The notes beneath the pieces are model-generated. The model was not told the DNA's origin. It did no database searches and saw nothing but the letters and a program-made list of their open reading frames with translations. Both the position numbers and the translations under genes were made by a program. From contig NZ_LQNT01000009.1 of NCBI RefSeq assembly GCF_001619585.1, positions 434,001 to 498,000 of the forward strand: a DNA stretch of 64,000 nt, written 5' to 3'. Below, piece by piece: positions 61,454 to 64,000 of the stretch (positions are counted from its first letter, which is position 1; the number at the start of each line of letters is the position of its first letter). The DNA comes from Bhargavaea cecembensis. GTDB lineage: Bacteria; Bacillota; Bacilli; Bacillales_A; Planococcaceae.

Positions 61454-61506
61454 TGAAAAAAGCGCCCCGTCGGTCCGGCTGAATGCCGGACGCGGACCGC
61501 TTTTTC
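61454..61506 (-). terminator. Terminator between spoIIID and mbl
   Basis: Hairpin built around GGTCCGGC/GCCGGACC with CTTTTTT on the minus strand, just past the spoIIID stop. Confidence 0.75.
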
Positions 61507-61798
61507 AGGATTTTGGGGCCGCCGGTTCCTTGCACTCTTCCGATCCGGTGCGGGTGCGCCGCCATTTATCGCGCGTCGCCTCGCCTCCGCGCAGATGCCG
61601 GATCGCCTTGTGATAGGCGAGCACCTCCGCGACTTCACGTGCGAGCTCCCCATCCACGTTCGGGAGCCGCTCCGTCAGATCCTTGTGGACGGTGCTTTTG
61701 GAATATCCCGTCGATCGGGCAAGCGCCCGGACGGTCGCCCTCGTCTCCAGCAGCAATTCCCCCAACTTCAGGCATCGGCGCCGGATATGCTCGTGCAC
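61505..61798 (-). CDS. spoIIID: Sporulation transcriptional regulator SpoIIID
   Basis: A 97-residue DNA-binding protein. Its helix-turn-helix is TVRALARSTGYSKSTVHKDLTERLP. SpoIIID tunes the sigma-E regulon in the mother cell and helps turn on sigma-K. It proves the organism belongs to an endospore-forming lineage. The GTG start follows AGGAAAGGAAG. A sigma-E-like promoter (GGCATATG, 14 bases, CCTACATG) lies just upstream. The C-terminal 20 residues are charged and variable. Confidence 0.95.
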   Translation of the reverse strand: MHEHIRRRCLKLGELLLETRATVRALARSTGYSKSTVHKDLTERLPNVDGELAREVAEVLAYHKAIRHLRGGEATRDKWRRTRTGSEECKEPAAPKS

Positions 61799-61814
61799 GT
61801 TCTCTTCCTTTCCT

Positions 61815-61844
61815 CATGTAGGAACGCTTTTCACAACATATGCC
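61815..61844 (-). promoter_or_regulatory. Sigma-E-like promoter of spoIIID
   Basis: Minus-strand GGCATATG (61837-61844), 14-base spacer, CCTACATG (61815-61822). The -35 is near consensus; the -10 is weaker. spoIIID is sigma-E dependent in Bacillus subtilis. Confidence 0.5.
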
Positions 61845-61982
61845 GCCGCGCCCGGATTCAGACCGGATGGAGGAAAAACGTCTTTGGGAAGAAAGGCGTA
61901 GACGGCCATCTTCCGGTGAACCTTGCACCCGGGAACAGGAAAAACCGGACAGTCCGACTCTCGGTCGGCTGTCCGGCTCCGT

Positions 61983-62645
61983 TCAGAAGGCCAGGAAATT
62001 GCCCGGGTTGACGGCGACGCCGTCTTTCTTGACTTCAAAGAGCAGGTGATTGCCTGCTGTCGGGTTCCACTCGTTGGCTGCAGTGGTGGCGATTGTCTCG
62101 CCCTGTGCGACCTGGTCGCCCTTTTCTACTTGAATGCCTGTCACCGAGCCGTAGGTCGTCTCCAGGCCGTCGGCATGCTTGATGGTCACTTTGTTGCCCA
62201 TGAATTCATCAACCACTACGTCTTCCACCGTTCCGCTCAGCGCAGCCTTTACCTCGAAAGGCTCGTCACCGTTCGAGAGCGTCACGCCACTGTTCGTCAC
62301 ATACGTCTGATTGAAGACAAGAAGGGCTTTCTCGCGCTGCTCTGAATCTGCTTCCATGTCATAGTATTCCTGGAGCACGGATACGCCGTCAAGAAGAGCT
62401 TCATCAAACGGGAACTTCATTGTTTCGTTTGAAGCATTGGTTTCTACCGTGACGTTTCCGCCGCCTGCCGGATTCCCGGACTGCGACAATTCAGCATTTT
62501 CACCTGCATCGTCATTCGTTACTGCCTGATAAGTCCAGACCATCCCTACGAATAAGACCGCGAATCCTGAATAGATGGCAGGCCACAACCAGCTTTTGCG
62601 ATTCTTGTTCTTCTGAGAAGGATTATTCGGTTTCTCTTCTCTCAT
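61983..62645 (-). CDS. spoIIQ: SpoIIQ, forespore LytM-like engulfment protein
   Basis: About 220 residues with a basic N-terminus, one membrane helix (about 20-40) and a C-terminal M23/LytM-fold domain (VTIKHADGLETTYGSVTGIQVEKGDQVAQGETI). The zinc ligands of active M23 enzymes are incomplete: no HxxxD is found, and the HLHF motif reads HLLF. SpoIIQ in Bacillus subtilis is also non-catalytic and forms a channel with mother-cell SpoIIIAH. It is shorter than the 283-residue Bacillus subtilis protein. The ATG at 62645 follows TTGAGGTG. Confidence 0.93.
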   Translation of the reverse strand: MREEKPNNPSQKNKNRKSWLWPAIYSGFAVLFVGMVWTYQAVTNDDAGENAELSQSGNPAGGGNVTVETNASNETMKFPFDEALLDGVSVLQEYYDMEADSEQREKALLVFNQTYVTNSGVTLSNGDEPFEVKAALSGTVEDVVVDEFMGNKVTIKHADGLETTYGSVTGIQVEKGDQVAQGETIATTAANEWNPTAGNHLLFEVKKDGVAVNPGNFLAF

Positions 62646-62662
62646 TATCATCACCTCAACCG

Positions 62663-62692
62663 CATTGTTGGCAGGTTAAGGGGATTTTAAAC
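62663..62692 (-). promoter_or_regulatory. Sigma-F-like promoter of spoIIQ
   Basis: Minus-strand GTTTA (62688-62692), a 15-base spacer, GCCAACAATG (62663-62672). The consensus is GYWTA-N15-GGNRANANTR; only one defined position differs. It overlaps the end of spoIID and gives a short leader to spoIIQ. Confidence 0.7.
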
Positions 62693-63656
62693 ACTCCGAA
62701 TCGTCCGCTTCCAATTTTTTTATTGTCGTTCCCTCATAATAGTGGAATAAAATCTTTTCTGCGGGCCATCCTTCGCGCGCGTAGGCCTCTGCTCCATACT
62801 GGCTCATGCCGACGCCATGTCCATAGCCTTTTGTAAATACATGAACGATTTTCTTGGCGGGATCGTAGGCAATATCAAAGTCCGTGGAGCGGAGACCCAG
62901 TTTCTCACGCATTTCCCGGCCTTCCATCGTGAAGTCGTTTGCTTCCGCCTGCTGAACACGTCCCGTCTCGTTCCTTTTCAGTCGGAGCGTCCCGAATTGG
63001 GCTGCGTTCCAATCTCCATCCAACCGTTTGTTCCACTGGCTGAGTGTAAATGTCTCAGAATCCTCGAATCTCGGAGACACATCGGCATCCTCGGGGCTTT
63101 CGACGCTGCGCAGGTACGGAATATCCGTGCCTCCGTAATTCTTTGCTGTTTCAGTCCTTCCGTTGCTTGTGGAATGGAACATGGCAGAGATGAGCTCTCC
63201 TTCATGGACCAGAACTTTGCCTTCCGTTTCGGTCACCGCTTCCCTCACTTTCCGCTCGTTTTCCGGATAGTCCTTGTCCCACTCCTTCTTGCGCTCGGCC
63301 TCAGGCTTGTACACCTGGTGCGAGGTATCCCTGCGGATTGGTTCCTTCCCGCCGGACGTAATACGGAGCGCGTATGTGCGGGCGGCAATCGCCTGTGCCT
63401 TCAGAGCTTCCTTGCTGAAACCGATCGGCATCTCGCCCGAGACGACACCAATGACATATTCCTCGAGCGGCACCGGTTCAGGCTCGGCCTCGACGGTCAG
63501 GAAGATCTGGCACGCAGCCCCTTCTTCCGTGGCCTGGGCGTCTTCCGGCGCAGTTGCTGGGGGGAGCTTGTCCACGGATGTGCCTTGAGTTTTCTTGAGC
63601 ATGATCGGCATGCAAAACAGAATGATGATCAGTCCGAGCGTAATCAGCTTTTTCAT
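62676..63656 (-). CDS. spoIID: Stage II sporulation protein D (lytic transglycosylase)
   Basis: A 326-residue protein. An N-terminal membrane helix (about 3-20) is followed by the SpoIID domain with catalytic Glu in VVSGEMPIGFSKEALKAQAIAARTYAL, AMFHSTSNGRTETAKN, and C-terminal KGYGHGVGMSQYGAEAYAREG. With SpoIIM and SpoIIP it dissolves septal peptidoglycan for engulfment. The ATG at 63656 has no obvious ribosome site. A sigma-E-like promoter places the transcription start almost on the ATG. Confidence 0.95.
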   Translation of the reverse strand: MKKLITLGLIIILFCMPIMLKKTQGTSVDKLPPATAPEDAQATEEGAACQIFLTVEAEPEPVPLEEYVIGVVSGEMPIGFSKEALKAQAIAARTYALRITSGGKEPIRRDTSHQVYKPEAERKKEWDKDYPENERKVREAVTETEGKVLVHEGELISAMFHSTSNGRTETAKNYGGTDIPYLRSVESPEDADVSPRFEDSETFTLSQWNKRLDGDWNAAQFGTLRLKRNETGRVQQAEANDFTMEGREMREKLGLRSTDFDIAYDPAKKIVHVFTKGYGHGVGMSQYGAEAYAREGWPAEKILFHYYEGTTIKKLEADDSECLKSP

Positions 63657-63661
63657 ACCAG

Positions 63662-63690
63662 ATTCTATGTGCCCGGCAGAGGAGATATGA
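63662..63690 (-). promoter_or_regulatory. Sigma-E-like promoter of spoIID
   Basis: Minus-strand TCATATC (63684-63690), 14-base spacer, CATAGAAT (63662-63669). Close to KMATATT-N12-15-CATACAMT. Transcription would begin at or next to the annotated ATG. Confidence 0.55.
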
Positions 63691-63722
63691 AAAAGCGGAC
63701 CGGCTCAAGGCCGGTCCGCCCT
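63689..63722 (-). terminator. Terminator of murA
   Basis: GCGGACCGGC/GCCGGTCCGC stem (63695-63704 with 63710-63719) with a TTTTTC run on the minus strand, between murA and spoIID. Confidence 0.85.
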
Positions 63723-63835
63723 CTATAGATAGATAAGGATAAAATAATTATTGCATGATTGTGCGGGAGTGTGTGGAGCCGGCATAGCCGGCTTTCCACG
63801 GCCCGCGGAAGGGCAATTGCCGCCCTCCCGAAGGA

Positions 63836-64000
63836 TCATACCAATTCCTTTTCCTTTTCATCTGCTGTTTCGTCGTCGTTCACCCGGACGATATCCGCTC
63901 CGAGCCGTGCAAGCTTTCCATGGAAATCGACATATCCGCGGTCAAGGTGAATGAGTTCGGTCACGCGTGTGATGCCTTCAGCGGCAAGTCCGGCCAGAAT
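63836..64000 (-). CDS. murA: UDP-GlcNAc 1-carboxyvinyltransferase MurA, 3' end only
   Basis: Only the last 54 codons and stop are in the window; the gene continues beyond the right edge. The visible sequence ([26 protein letters not shown], then [12 protein letters not shown]) is the standard C-terminus of MurA, the first committed enzyme of peptidoglycan synthesis. An acidic/basic tail [13 protein letters not shown] follows. Placement upstream of spoIID matches Bacillus murAA. Which MurA paralogue it is cannot be told from this fragment. Confidence 0.9.
   Translation of the reverse strand: MLAGLAAEGITRVTELIHLDRGYVDFHGKLARLGADIVRVNDDETADEKEKELV

Overview
The window is a chromosome segment from an endospore-forming, GC-rich member of the Bacillota. 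Gene content and order match the Bacillus subtilis genome in several long blocks: hpf-secA-prfB-cccB-ftsE-ftsX, comFA/comFC-degV-degU-degS-yvyE-tagO, and murA-spoIID-spoIIQ-spoIIID-mbl-fabZ with ssb and ywpF nearby. Base composition is well above Bacillus proper, and many genes start with TTG or GTG. A Planococcaceae-type organism (Bhargavaea or Sporosarcina-like) is my inference, not something proven by the sequence. No rRNA, tRNA, prophage, CRISPR array or intact insertion sequence was seen.

Layout. (1) 1-17.3 kb: 5' part of a secreted GH13-like protein with degenerate catalytic motifs; yisL and yisK; a DUF418 membrane protein; the recombination nuclease addB-addA; a TVP38 protein; azlCD; csbA; the divisome positioning gene minJ; the S41 protease ctpB; and a thioredoxin-like/membrane protein pair. 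(2) 17.5-26.0 kb: a secreted M23 peptidase followed upstream by ftsX and ftsE, then cccB, prfB (with its programmed frameshift), secA and hpf. (3) 26.0-35.0 kb: comFC/comFA, degV, a lipoprotein and degU/degS, divergent from yvyE and an LCP ligase, then tagO. (4) 35.1-52.0 kb: a more accessory stretch with hydrophilic stress-type proteins, nagB, malic enzyme, a decayed alanine/sodium symporter, a very large subtilase, tagA, an aminotransferase, an EamA transporter, an exonuclease, DUF421, a YflT-type stress protein with a near-consensus sigma-B promoter, an orphan membrane-fusion-protein pair and two small cytosolic proteins. (5) 52.1-64 kb: an XRE regulator, the ywqB-like/SNF2 helicase pair, a 53-residue coiled-coil gene, ssb, ywpF, fabZ, an EpuA-like protein, mbl, spoIIID, spoIIQ, spoIID and the 3' end of murA.

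Functional themes. Cell-envelope growth and division dominate (ftsEX with an M23 hydrolase, minJ, mbl, murA, tagO, tagA, the LCP ligase). Other themes are protein export and translation (secA, prfB, hpf), DNA uptake and repair (comF, ssb, addAB, SNF2 helicase) and sporulation (spoIIID, spoIIQ, spoIID). Control signals readable in the DNA include a LexA-type box over the addB promoter, sigma-B-like promoters in front of stress genes, a combined sigma-H/sigma-B-like region before hpf, sigma-E- and sigma-F-like promoters at spoIID, spoIIID and spoIIQ, a perfect 17-bp palindrome over the malic enzyme -35, and an inverted-repeat operator before the XRE gene.

No clearly new multi-gene system such as a novel defence island was found. 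The best leads are a four-copy direct repeat of exact 21-bp period upstream of ctpB, the catalytically degenerate GH13-like protein, the orphan fusion-protein/membrane-protein pair, and several regulatory palindromes without an assigned regulator.
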